Below, piece after piece: positions 35,628 to 47,500 of a stretch of 64,000 nt of DNA (the first letter of the stretch is position 1; each line of letters starts with the position of its first letter). The position numbers and the translations under genes were made by a program. The stretch lies in contig NC_061508.1 of the NCBI RefSeq assembly GCF_022539505.1, forward strand, positions 32,420,256 through 32,484,255, written 5' to 3'. The notes beneath the pieces are model-generated. The model worked only from the letters and a program-made list of their open reading frames with translations. It was not told the DNA's origin and made no database searches. The DNA comes from Lolium rigidum. Its lineage: Eukaryota > Streptophyta > Magnoliopsida > Poales > Poaceae.

Positions 35628-36400
35628 ATGGACAACAATGAGCTTCTTATTCTATTTCCTGATTTAAGACATGGATGGTTTGATGCGTAAATTAAAAAAC
35701 CCATGGAACATATTAGTATGAACACTTTGAATACCATTGTTGCTAATGATATAGAAAATTCTAAGCTTGGGGAAGCTGATTTTGATGAGCATGATATTTT
35801 TTGTCCCCCAAGCATTGAGGAGAAAATTTACTTTGATGATACTTTGCTTCCTATTTATGATGATTATAATGATAGTAGTCTTTTGTTACCGCCTGTTATG
35901 GAGGATAAATTTGATTATGATTACAATATGCCTCCTATATTTGATGATGAGAATAATAATGATAGCTACTTTGTTGAATTTGCTCCTACTACAATTAATA
36001 AGAATAACTATGCTTATGTTGGGAGTAGTAATAATTTTATGCATGAGACTCATGATAAGAATACTTTATGTGATAGTTATATTGTTGAGTTTGCTCATGT
36101 TGCTACTGAAAGTTATTATGAGAGAGGAAAATATGGTTGTAAAAATTTTCATGTTACTAAAACACCTCTCTATGTGCTGAAATTTTTGAAGCTACACTTG
36201 TTCTATCTTCCTATGCTTGTTACTTTTTTCCTTCATGAACTTGTTTATTTACAAAACTCCTATGCATAGGAAGCATGTTAGACTTAAATGTGTTTTGAAT
36301 TTGCCTCTTGATGCTCTCTTTTGCTTCAAATACTATCTCTTGCGAGTGCATCATTAAAACTGCTGAGCCCATCTTAATGGCTATAAAGAAAGAACTTCTT
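35628..36400 (+). pseudogene. Damaged copy of the unknown A-type protein
   Basis: An ATG at 35628 begins the frame, which meets a stop near 35688. A long frame then runs 35703-36269 (188 codons). It aligns with the element A protein over the acidic repeats (FDDTLLPIYDDYND, then YDYNMPPIFDD) and the first membrane segment, and loses frame near 36250, so the second hydrophobic segment is not read through. Sequence up to about 36400 still matches the A gene (AIKKELLG end). Acidic repeats and hydrophobic end are both retained despite divergence of the DNA, which suggests the protein was functional in the family. Confidence 0.7.
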
Positions 36401-38773
36401 GGGAGATAACCCATGTGTTTATTTTGCTACAGTACTTTTATTTTGTATTTGAGTCTTGGAAGTTGTTACTACTGTAGCAAACTATCCTTATCTTATTTTA
36501 TTGCATTTGTTGAGCCAAGTAAAGTCGTTGATAGTAAGGTTCATACTTGATTTGGATTACTGCGCAGTAATAGATTTCTTTGCTGTCACGAATTTCGACC
36601 TGCCTCTCTGTAGGTAGCTCAGAAAAATATGCCAATTTACGTGCGTGATCCTCAGATATGTACGCAACTTTCATTCAATTTGAGCATTTTCATTTGAGCA
36701 AGTCTGGTTCCTCAATAAAATCCATCTTTACAGACTGTTCTGTTTTGACAGATTCTGCATTTTATTTTGCATTGCCTCTTTTGCTATGGTGGATGAATTT
36801 CTTTGTTCCATTAATGTCCAGTAGCTTTATGCAATGTCCAGAAGTGTTAAGAATGATTGTGTCACCTCTGAACATGTTAATTTTTATTGTGCACTAACCC
36901 TCTAATGAGTTGTTTCGAGTTTGGTGTGGAGGAAGTTTTCAAGGATCAAGAGAGGAGGATGATACAATATGATCAAGGAGAGTGAAAGCTCTAAGCTTGG
37001 GGATGCCCCGGTGGTTCACCCCTGAATATTTTAAGAAGACTCAAGCATCTAAACTTGGGGATGCCCAAGGCATCCCCTTCTTCATCGACAACTTATCAGG
37101 TCACTTCTCTTGAAACTATATTTTTATTCGGTCACATCTTATGCACTTTACTTGGAGCGTCTGTTTGTTTTTGTTTTTGTTTGAATAAATGCTTGTGTGG
37201 GAGAGAGACACGCCCCGCTGGTTCATATGAACACATGTGTTCTTAGCTCATAATGTCCATGGCGAAGGTTGAACTGCTTCGTTAATTGTTATATGATTGG
37301 AAACGGGAAATGCTACATGTGGTAATTGATAAAATGTCTTGGATAATTTGATACTTGGCAATTGTTGTGCTCATGTTTAAGCTCTTGCATCATATACTTT
37401 GCACCCATTAATGAAGAAACACCTAGAGCTTGCTAAATTTGGTTTGCATAATTGGTCTCTCTAAAGTCTAGATAATTTCTAGTATTGAGTTTTGAACAAC
37501 AAGGAAGACGGTGTAGAGTCTTATAATGTTTACAATATGTCTTTTATGTGAGTTTTGCTGCACCGGTTCATCCTTGTGTTTGTTTCAAATAGCCTTGCTA
37601 GCCTAAACCTTGTATCGAGAGGGAATGCTTCTCATACATCCAAAATCCTTGAGCCAACCACTATGCCATTTGTGTCCACCATACCTACCTACTACATGGT
37701 ATTTCTCCGCCATTCCAAAGTAAATTGCTTGAGTGCTACCTTTAAATAATTCAAAATTTATCACCTCTGATTTGTGTCAATGTTTTATAGCTCATGAGGA
37801 AGTATGTGGTGTTTATCTTTCATTCTTGTTGGGCAACTTTCACCAATGGACTAGTGGCTTCATCCGCTTATCCAATAATTTTGCAAAAAGAGCTGGCAAT
37901 GGGATTCCCAGTCCCAAATTAATTAACCTAAATAGACACTCCTCCATGGTATGTGATTGTTGGACGGCACCCGAAGGATTCGGTTAGCCATGGCTTGAGA
38001 AAGCAAAGGTGGGGAGGAGTGTCATCATAATAAAACTAAAATAAAAAGGCACTCCTTCATGGTATGAGATTGTTGGCAGGCACCCGAGGATTCGGTTAGC
38101 CATGGTTTGTGAAAGAAAGGTTGGAAGGAGTGCCACCCAAAAATAAAAATAATTCATGGGAGCCACTCTTTGAAGGTTTGTCTGGCAAGGGGGTTAGAGT
38201 GCCCACTACCATTCGTTGACAACAACAAACACCTCTCAAAACTTTACTTTTATGCTCTCTTTATGTTTTCAAAACCAAAGCTCTAGCACAAATATAGCAA
38301 TCAATGCTTCCCTCTGCGAAGGGCCTTTCTTTTACTTTTATGTTGAGTCAGTTCACCTATTTCTCTCCATCTCAAGAAGCAAACACTTGTGTGAACTGTG
38401 CATTGATTCCTACATACTTGCATATTGCACTTGTTATATTGCTTTGCATTGACAAACTATCATTGAGATATACATGTTACAAGTTGAAAGCAACCGCTGA
38501 AACTTCAATCTTCCTTTGTGTTGCTTCAATGCCTTTACTTTGATTTATTGCTTTATGAGTTAACTCTTATGCAAGACTTATTGATGCTTGTCTTGAAAGT
38601 ACTATTCATGAAAAGTCTTTGCTTTATGATTCATTTGTTTACTCATGTCATTACCATTGTTTTGATCGCTGCATTCATTACATGTGTTTACAATAGTATG
38701 ATCAAGGTTATGATGGCATGTCACTCCGGAAATTATCTTTGTTATCGTTTACCTGCTCGGGACGAGCAGGAAC
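36401..38773 (+). other. 3' non-coding region of element E
   Basis: No convincing protein. It shares the 9-bp hairpin (37057-37065 with 37069-37077) and repeated aagcttggggatgc-like motifs with A, C and G. From about 37750 to 38230 it carries a different segment with tandem hairpins, where the other three elements have unrelated or shorter sequence. Confidence 0.7.
37935..38222 (+). repeat. Tandem hairpin repeats in element E
   Basis: Unit 1 has 11-nt arms at 37935-37945 and 38013-38023. Unit 2, 113 bases further on, has 11-nt arms at 38048-38058 and 38124-38134. Both arm pairs are perfect complements although the units differ at two paired positions (A:T to G:C and C:G to T:A). The loops share 'attcggttagccatgg'. 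A third, weaker unit (about 38159-38222, CACTCT with AGAGTG) follows. Confidence 0.8.
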
Positions 38774-38788
38774 TAAGCTTGGGGATGC
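38774..38788 (+). other. Polypurine tract of element E
   Basis: taagcttggggatgc directly before the 3' LTR. A hairpin (CCTGCTCG, GGA, CGAGCAGG) lies immediately upstream. Confidence 0.75.
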
Positions 38789-40518
38789 TGATACGTCTCC
38801 GACGTATCGATAATTTCTTATGTTCCATGCCACATTATTGATGATATCTACATGTTTTATGCATACTATATGTCATATTTATGCGTTTTCCGGAACTAAC
38901 CTATTGACGAGATGCCGAAGGGCCAGTTCCTGTTTTCTCGCTGTTTTTGGTTCCGGAAATCCTAGTAAGGAAATATTCTCGGAATCGGACGAAATCAAGG
39001 CCCGACGATCCTATTTTTCCACGAAGCTTCCGTAACACCCGAGAGTCGCCAGAGGGGGGCCACTGGGCCCCCAGACGATAGCCCGGCGCGGCCTAGGGGG
39101 GCGCGCCCCCTAGTGTGTCACCGCCTCGTCGCCTCTCCGACTCCGCCTCGTCGCCTCTCCGACTCCGCCTCTTCGCCTATAAAAAGTTCCCTGACCCAAA
39201 ACTTCGAGACGGAAAAGCCACGGTACGAGAAACCTTCCAGAGCCGCCGCCATCGCGAAGCCAAGATCTGGGGGACAGGAGTCTCTGTTCCGGCACACCGC
39301 CGGGACGGGGAAGTGCCCCCGGAAGGCTCCTGTAACGACACCACCGCCATCTTCATCAACGCTGCTGTCTCCCTTGAGGAGGGAGTAGCTCTCCATCGAG
39401 GCTCGGGGCTGTACCGGTAGCTATGTGGTTCATCTCTCTCCTATGTACTTCAATACAATAATCTCATGAGCTGCCTTACATGATTGAGATTCATATGATG
39501 ATGCTTGTAATCTAGATGTCGTTATGCTAGTCAAGTGAATTTTACTTATGTGATCTCCGGAGACTCCTTGTCCCACGTGTGTAAAGGTGACAGTGTGTGC
39601 ACCGTGTGGGTCTCTTAGGCTATATTTCACAGAATACTTATTCACTGTTATGAATGGCATAGTGAAGTGCTTATTTATATCCCTTTATGATTGCAATGTG
39701 TTTTGTATCACAATTTATCCATGTGCTACTCTAGTGATGTTATTAAAGTAGTTTATTCCTCCCGCACGGTGTAATGGTGACAGTGTGTGCATCCGTGTTA
39801 GTACTTGGCGTAGGCTATGATTATGATCTCTTGTAGATTATGAAGTTAACTATTGCTATGATGGTATTGATGTGATCTATTCCTCCTACATAGTGTGAAG
39901 GTGACGAGTGTGCATGCTATGTTAGTACTTGGTTTAGTTGTGTTGATCTGTCATGCACTCTAAGGTTATTTAAATATGAACATTGAATATTGTGGAGCTT
40001 GTTAACTCCGGCATTGAGGGTTCGTGTAATCCTACGCAATTAGTGATGTTCATCATCCAACAAGAGAGTGTAGAGTATGCAGTTATTTATTCTGTTACGT
40101 GATCAAAGTTGAGAGTGTCCACTAGTGAAAGTCTAATCCCTAGGCCTTGTTCCTAAATACTGCTATCGCTGCTTGTTTACTGTTTTACTGCGTTACTACT
40201 GTTGCGTTACTACTGCTTGTTTACTGTCCTGGGCAAAGCACTTTTCTGGTGCCGTTGCCACTGCTCATACTTATTTATACCACCTGTATTTCACTATCTC
40301 TTCGCCGAACTAGTGCACCTATTAGGTGTGTTGGGGACACAAGAGACTTATTGCTTTGTGGTTGCAGGGTTGCATGAGAGGGATATCTTTGACCTCTTCC
40401 TCCCTGAGTTCGATAAACCTTGGGTAATCCACTTAAGGGAAACTTGCTGCTGTTCTACAAACCTCTGCTCTTGGAGGCCCAACACTGTCTAGAAGAATAG
40501 AAGCTCCCGTAGACATCA
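38789..40518 (+). repeat. 3' LTR of element E
   Basis: 1,730 bp, TGATACGTCTCC to GTAGACATCA. It differs from the 5' LTR by an extra 22-bp tandem copy of a cgcctcgtcgcctctccg-type unit near 39121-39165, just before the TATA box. Confidence 0.9.
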
Positions 40519-42990
40519 TAGATCTTCTTAGAATTTTCAAACAAAGGGTCTAGATGGATAGTCTAGAGGGGTGAATATGTTTCTACAATTTTTATTCCTT
40601 TAATTTCAAGATTAGGATTTGTGTATAAATAGAGTGACTCCTAATGCAATCTAGATGAAATAAGCTATATGATGAGATATTGTATGTCAAATTGGAAGGT
40701 TATCACAGAGATAAAATACAAGTGAAATATATCGGATAGAAATAATTGAGGCATGCCTAGATGAAGATGTATCCCAAGATAGACTTTCTTGCGAAAAAGC
40801 TAGTGTTCGAAATATGCCTTAGAGGTAACTGAAAGGATCGATATAGGTAAGTAGACAGGGTGAATAGGCAACTAACAATTTTTCAATGTTTTCCAAATTT
40901 AAGGCTTTGCAAGAAAGTAAGTTATCTAGATATGCAACTAGCTAGATAACCTATGTGACAAGAAAACACAAAGAAAGTAAGCAAGATACAAGTAAGTAAA
41001 TGACAGAAATAACCGCAAGGGTGGATACGCCTTTGAGGGGATACGTCTTCATTGGAGAGGCGTGGCGGCATATATGAAAGGAAGATATTTCGCCTTGAGG
41101 AGGTGAATAGGTATTTCAAAAACAATTACATATTTGGCTTGAAAGAATGCAGAAATAAACTAATTTTTATTTTCAAACATAAAACCTAAATAAGGTAGGC
41201 TCAACTAATTGCACTAACAACAAGTAGAGCTAAGCAAGATAGACATAGGATCTATGTAACACAAGAGATAAACAAGATATAAGTACTTCAAGCATGATGA
41301 CTATCACAAGGAAGGTAAACTCGAGTATAGATAATCGAGGCATGCAGAGACGAAGATGTATTCCGGTGTTCCCTTGCATGAAGTGTGGTACGTCACGTTG
41401 GAGAGATGTGGGCTACCACGATGGTCTCCCGAACGCCACGCTCACCTTATTCTCCAAGCCAATTTCACTAAGAACATAGGCCTATCCCTTATGGATAGCT
41501 TTTCCTCCACTATGTAGATGGAAATCTCCACAACCACTTCACAAGCTCCACGAAGGAGAAGCCCGTTCCTCTTTGCAATCATCCACGAAGAGGTCACCGG
41601 AGCACCAACCGCCAAGCCAATTAGGAGATCACCCTCTCCAAGAGTAACAAGTTCATGGTCTCTCACTCAAACTAATCATAATGGAGAGCTCAACACTATG
41701 CAAGGATGCAAAGCAAGAACACCAAAGGTGTTCAAATCCTTCACACTCAAGTCCCACCAGAGCAAAAAAGCGCTAGGGATGAATTAGAGAGGAAGAACAA
41801 AGAAGAAAATCAACAAATACTCCGATATCTAGATCTAATGGGTCCCCCTCACTTAGAGTAGGAAAATATTGGTGGAGATTGTAGATCTAGATATCATCTT
41901 CCAAATCCATTAAAGAGATGCAAGAATCATAGGAGGGAATGGAGAGAAACCAAACTTTTGAGGTTCAACAATGGAGTAGAGAGAGAGAGAGCAAAATGAA
42001 TGGTTAACCTTACTTCCTCAAGGAGGAAGAAATGCTATTTATAGTCCAAGGGGGGGAATCTAGGCGTTTGAGGGGAATTCTGTGACTCAGTCCAGTAGAA
42101 AGTTCGCATTGCTAGAGTTCCCGCCGGACCAATTGGCACCCAGGTTGGCGGGCCTGATCACCCTTCTGAATGGCTAGATGGCACGCGGGCAACCAAACCA
42201 GACCGACGGGCGGGACTGGCGTTGGTGCCTGTCTCGAAGCATTTGATCCGACTAGGCATGCATCGAAGCCTGCGCTGAAACGATCGGCTGGCTACGGTCC
42301 TCAGTTGAGAGGCCAACCAGAACCATTATTCGCTGACCATTCCAGCGGTGGGTTCAGTGCTGCCAGTTTGGCCGCCTGCTTTGCATAGCTCCTTCAAAAT
42401 GTAGTTTTCTCAAAAGGACAATACTCTCACAATGTTCTTGACTTTGATTAAGATGAAACCAACTTTGTTGGAAATATAACAAAAATAGCTAGACCACAAA
42501 AATTGTAGATATTAGGAATCATCAAAGGATATTTTTACACATGAAGCTAGAGTCGATAAAAACATCTAAACTCGAAAATGAAATAGAAGATGCATACGAT
42601 TTCCGTTTTCGGTGAACTTGGGATTGTTGAGAAGCTATCAATAAGATCGAAAACTCACGCAACGAAAACCAAGAAGCAACACTGATGAAGGATACTAGGA
42701 ACGCCAAAAAGATCTTGATACGTTGGGACTCCAAGTGCAGAGTGTTGTATCAGTAGAGTATCTTCCCCACAAGGGTGACTCAATGGTTATATCCAAATCT
42801 CTTCTCCCTTATTCTAGCAATCCTGCAAGTAAAAGAAAAGCCTTGTGTCCCCAACTTCACCGTGTGGTTGTCAAACACAAGGTTTCGTGTAAGTAAATAA
42901 ACACAAGTAAAAATAAAGCGAGTAAAACTAGATAAAATAAAGTAACTAAGTAAAAATTGTAAAGGGGTTGATTGTTTTTGGTGTTTTAGA
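40519..42990. other. Degenerate repeat DNA right of E
   Basis: Starts with the second TSD copy of E. No intact gene; frames are short. 41400-42060 looks like the leader or terminal region of an old element (reverse 'ctatttatag' at 42034). 42714-42980 has phrases (gatacgttgggactccaag, cttgtgtccccaac) like a minus-strand LTR of the A/E kind, but too diverged to fix borders. Confidence 0.35.
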
Positions 42991-43290
42991 TGCAAACTAG
43001 CAAAGTGCCCGCGCGTTGCGGCGGGATACCATTTTTATGTTTGTGATGCAGAAAGTTATTTTTCATTGCCACATCTACAGTGTATCACACACAGACCAGG
43101 AAATTCTATCGTGCCGAGGTTAAGTGGGCGGCCCCTGCCTAATTGTGCACTTTCGGCGGGCTTCCTCTGTTTTAAGGTCAGGGAGTAGAGAGAAGTAGAG
43201 AAGGACAGATAAATCGTTCATGAGAAGATATAATGTGGATTGGCCGAACCGGCCAGAATTGACTAAATTCAAGGTTTTTTTTTGAAACCA
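42991..43290. other. Short spacer with a GC hairpin motif
   Basis: Contains gcccgcgcgttgcggcgggat (around 43006), a motif I remember from ends of common grass DNA transposons; no matching partner end or TSD is visible. Otherwise nothing recognised. Confidence 0.3.
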
Positions 43291-43295
43291 TACAC

Positions 43296-44896
43296 TGATG
43301 GCGTGTATTTCACACGTTCGTTGGGCAACCCCAAGAGGAAGGTATGATGCGCACAGCAGCAAGTTTTCCCTCAGAAAGAAACCAAGGTTTATCGAACCAG
43401 GAGGAGCCAAGAAGCACGTTGAAGGTTGATGGCGGCGAGATGTAGTGCGGCGCAACACCGGGGATTCCGGCGCCAACGTGGAACCCTGCACAACACAACC
43501 AAAGTACTTTGCCCCAACGAAACGGTGAGGTTGTCAATCTCACCGGCTTGCTGTAACAAAGGATTAACCGTATTGTGTGGAAGATGATTGTTTGCAGAGA
43601 AAACGGTAAAAACAAGTATTGCGATAGATTGTATTTCGAGTAAAGAGAATTGGACCGGGGTCCACGGTTCACTAGAGGTGTCTCTCCCATAAGACGAACG
43701 GCATGTTGGGTGAACAAATTACGGTTGGGCAATTGACAAATAAAGAGAGCATGACAATGCACATACATATCATGATGAGTATAGTGAGATTTAATTGGGC
43801 ATTACGACAAAGTACATAGACCGCCATCCAAGCGCATCTATGCCTAAAAAGTCCACCTTCGAGGTTATCATCCGAACCCCCTCCGGTATTAAGTTGCAAA
43901 GCAACGGACAATTGCATTAAGTATGGTGCGTAATGTAATCAACAACTACATCCTTAGACATAGCATCAATGTTTTATCCCTAGTGGCAACGACACAACAC
44001 AACCTTAGAACTTTCGTCACTCGTCCCAGGTGTCAATGCGGGCATGAACCCACTATCGAGCATAAGTACTCCCTCTTGGAGTTAAAAGCATCTACTTGGC
44101 CGGAGCATCTACTAATAACGGAGAGCATGCAAGATCATAAACAACACATAAGCATAACTTTGATAATCAACATAACAAGTATTCTCTATTCATCGGATCC
44201 CAACAAACGCAACATATAGAATTACATATAGATGATCTTGATCATGATAGGCAGCTCACAAGATCCAACAATGATAGCACAATGGGGAGAAGACAACCAT
44301 CTAGCTACTGCTATGGACCCATAGTCCAGGGGTAGACTACTCACTCATCACTCCGGAGGCGACCATGGCGGTGTAGAGTCCTCCGGGAGATGATTCCCCT
44401 CTCCGGCGAGGGTGCCGGAGGCGATCTCCGGGATCCCCCGAGATGGGATCGGCGGCGACGGCGTCTCGGTAAGGTTTTCCGTATCGTGGCTCTCGGTGCT
44501 GGGGGTTTCGTCACGGAGGCTTTAAGTAGGCGGAAGGGTAGGTCAAGAGGCGGCACGGGGGCCCAAACCACGGGCCGGCGCGGCCGGGGGGGGCCGCGCC
44601 GCCCTAGGGTTTGGCCACCCCGTGGCCCCTCTTCGTCTCGTCTTCGGTCTTCCGGAAGCTTCGTGTAAAAATAGGCCTCCGGGCTTTTATTTCGTCCAAT
44701 TCCGAGAATATTTCTTTACTAGGATTTACTGAAACCAAAAACAGCGAGAAAACGACAAGCGGCACTTCGGCATCTTGTTAATAGGTTAGTTCCAGAAAAT
44801 GCACGAATATGACATAAAGTGTGCATAAAACATGTAGATAACATCAATAATGTGGCATGGAACACAAGAAATTATCGATACGTTGGAGACGTATCA
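43296..44896 (-). repeat. 3' LTR of element G
   Basis: 1,601 bp; on the element strand TGATACGTCTCCAACG to ATACACGCCATCA. Confidence 0.92.
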
Positions 44897-44911
44897 GCAT
44901 CCCCAAGCTTA
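44897..44911 (-). other. Polypurine tract of element G
   Basis: On the element strand taagcttggggatgc, identical to C and E, abutting the LTR. Confidence 0.8.
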
Positions 44912-47500
44912 GTTCTGCTCGTCCCGAGCGAGGTAAAACGATAACAAAGATAATTTACGGAGTGACATGCCATCATAATCTTGATCATACTATTTGTAAA
45001 GCATATGTAAAGAATGCAGCGATCAAAACAATGTGTATGACATGAGTAAACAAGTGAATCATAAAGCAAAGACTTTTCATGAATAGCACTTCAAGACAAG
45101 CATCAATAAGTCTTGCATAAGAGTTAACTCATAAAGCAATAATTCAAAGTAAAGGTATTGAAGCAACACAAAAGAAGATTAAGTTTCAGCGGTTGCTTTC
45201 AACTTGTAACATGTATATCTCATGGATATTGTCAACATAGAGTAATATAATAAGTGCAATAAGCAAGTATGTAGGAATCAATGCACAGTTCACACAAGTG
45301 TTTGCTTCTTGAGGTGGATAGAAATAGGTGAGCTGACTCAACATTGAAAGTAAAAGAATGGTCCTCATAGAGGAAAAGCATCGATTGCTATATTTGTGCT
45401 AGAGCTTTGATTTTGAAAACATGAAACAATTTTGTCAACGGTAGTAATAAAGCATATGCATCATGTAAATTATATCTTATAAGTTGCAAGCCTCATGCAT
45501 AGTGTACTAATAGTGCTCGCACCTTGTCCTAATTAGCTTGGACTACCTGGATTATCACCGCAATACATATGCTTTAACCAAGTTTCACAAAGGGGTACCT
45601 CTATGCCGCTTGTACAAAGGTCTAAGGAGAAAGCTCGCATTTGGATTTCTCGCTTTTGATTATTCTCAACTTAGACATCCATACCGGGACAACATAGACA
45701 ACAGATAATGGACTCCTCTTTAAATGCTTTAAGCATTTGACAACAATTAATTCTTTTCTCATTAGAGATTTGAGGATGTTTGTCCAAAACTGAAACTTCC
45801 ACCATGAATCATGGCTTTAGTTAGCGGCCCAATGTTCTTCTCTCACAATATGCATGCTCAAACCATTCAACTCGGTGTAGATCGCCCTTACTTCGAGACA
45901 AGACGAACATGCATAGCAACTCACATGAAATTCAACAATGAGTTGATGGCGTTCCCCGATAAACATGGTTATCGCACAACAAGCAACTTAATAAGAGATA
46001 AAGTGCATAATTACATATTCAATACCACAATAGTTTTTAAGCTATTTGTCCCATGAGCTATATATTGCAAAGGTAAATGATGGAATTTTAAAGGTAGCAC
46101 TCAAGCAATTTACTTTGGAATGGCGGGAAAATACCATGTAGTATAGGTAGGTATGGTGGACACAAATGGCATGGTGGTTGGCTCAAGTATTTTGGATGCA
46201 TGAGAAGTATTCCCTCTCGATACAAGGTTTAGGCTAGCAAGGTTATTTGAAACAAACACAAGGATGAACGGTACAGCAAAACTCACATAAAAGACATATT
46301 GAAAACATTATAAGACTCTACACCGTCTTCCTTGTTGTTCAAACTCAATACTAGAAATTATCTAGACCTTAGAGAAACCAAATATGCAAACCAAATTTTA
46401 GCATGCTCTATGTATTTCTTCATTAATAGGTGCAAAGCATATGATGCAAGAGCTTAAACATGAGCACAACAATTGCCAAGTATCACATTACCCAAGACAT
46501 TTTTAGCAATTACTACATGTATCATTTTCCAATTCCAACCATATAACAATTTAACGAAGGAGAAACTTCGCCATGAATACTATGAGTAGAAACCAAGGAC
46601 ATATTTGTCCATATGCTACAGCGGAGTGTGTATCTCTCCCATAAAGTGAATGCTAGGATCCATTTTATTCAAACAAAACAAAAATAAAAACAAACCGACG
46701 CTCCAAGAAAAAGCACATAAGATGTGGCCGAATAAAAATGTAGTTTCGGGGGAGGAACCCGATAATTTGTTGATGAAGAAGGGGATGCCTTGGGCATCCC
46801 CAAGCTTAGACGCTTGAGTCTTCTTGATATATGCAGGGGTGAACCACCGGGTGCATCCCCAAGCTTAGAGCTTTCACTCTCCTTGATCATGTTGCATCAT
46901 ACTCCTCTCTTGACCCTTGAAAACTTCCTCCACACCAAACTCGAAACAACTCATTAGAGGGTTAGTGCACAATATAAATTGACATATTCAGAGGTGACAC
47001 AATCATTCTTAACACTTCTGGACATTGCATAATGCTACTGGACATTAGTGGATCAAAGAAATTCATCCAACATAGCGAAAGAGGCAATGCGAAATAAAAG
47101 GCAGAATCTGTCAAAACAGAACAGTTCGTATTGACGAATTTTAAAATGGCACCAGACTTGCTCAAACGAAAATGCTCAAATTGAATGAAAGTTGCGTACA
47201 TATCTGAGGATCATGCTCGTAAATTGGCGTAATTTTCTGAGCTACCTACAGGGAGATAGACCCAGATTCGTGACAGCAAAGAAATCTGGAACTGCGCAGT
47301 AATCCAAATCTAGTACTTACTTTTCTATCAACGGCTTAACTTGGCACAACAAAACTCAAAACTAAGATAAGGAGAGGTTGCTACAGTAGTAAACAACTTC
47401 CAAGACACAAAATAAAAACAAAGTACTGTAGGTAAAAACATGGGTTGTCTCCCATAAGCGCTTTTCTTTAACGCCTTTCGGCTAGGCGCGAAAGTGTGTA
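44912..47500 (-). other. 3' non-coding region of element G
   Basis: No protein. Same conserved 9-bp hairpin (46781-46789 with 46793-46801, loop TTG) and reverse copies of the tract-like motif near 46800 and 46855. Closely similar to C and A. Confidence 0.75.

Larger units (their letters stand above)
12288..40518 (+). mobile_element. Element E: non-autonomous Athila-type element, host of the nest
   Basis: Plus-strand element with TSD tagat (12283-12287 and 40519-40523). Without the nested C and D it is about 6.8 kb. The 5' LTR is split (12288-12664 and 34128-35462), the 3' LTR is whole (38789-40518). It is the same family as A: LTRs end in GTAGACATCA and it encodes a damaged copy of the A protein. 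No pol is present. Its 3' non-coding region differs from A, C and G by a segment of about 450 bases with tandem hairpins. Confidence 0.88.

Noticed and set aside
35767..36180. Met/Ile/Leu-rich 137-codon frame overlapping the E protein, also 6663-6947 in A
   Set aside because: Alternative frame of the acidic gene; GAT/GAA codons read out of frame give Met and Ile. The acidic frame is the one conserved between A and E.
42170..42388. 72-codon GC-rich frame as a possible host gene
   Set aside because: Isolated, no motif, within degenerate repeat DNA and no splice signals.
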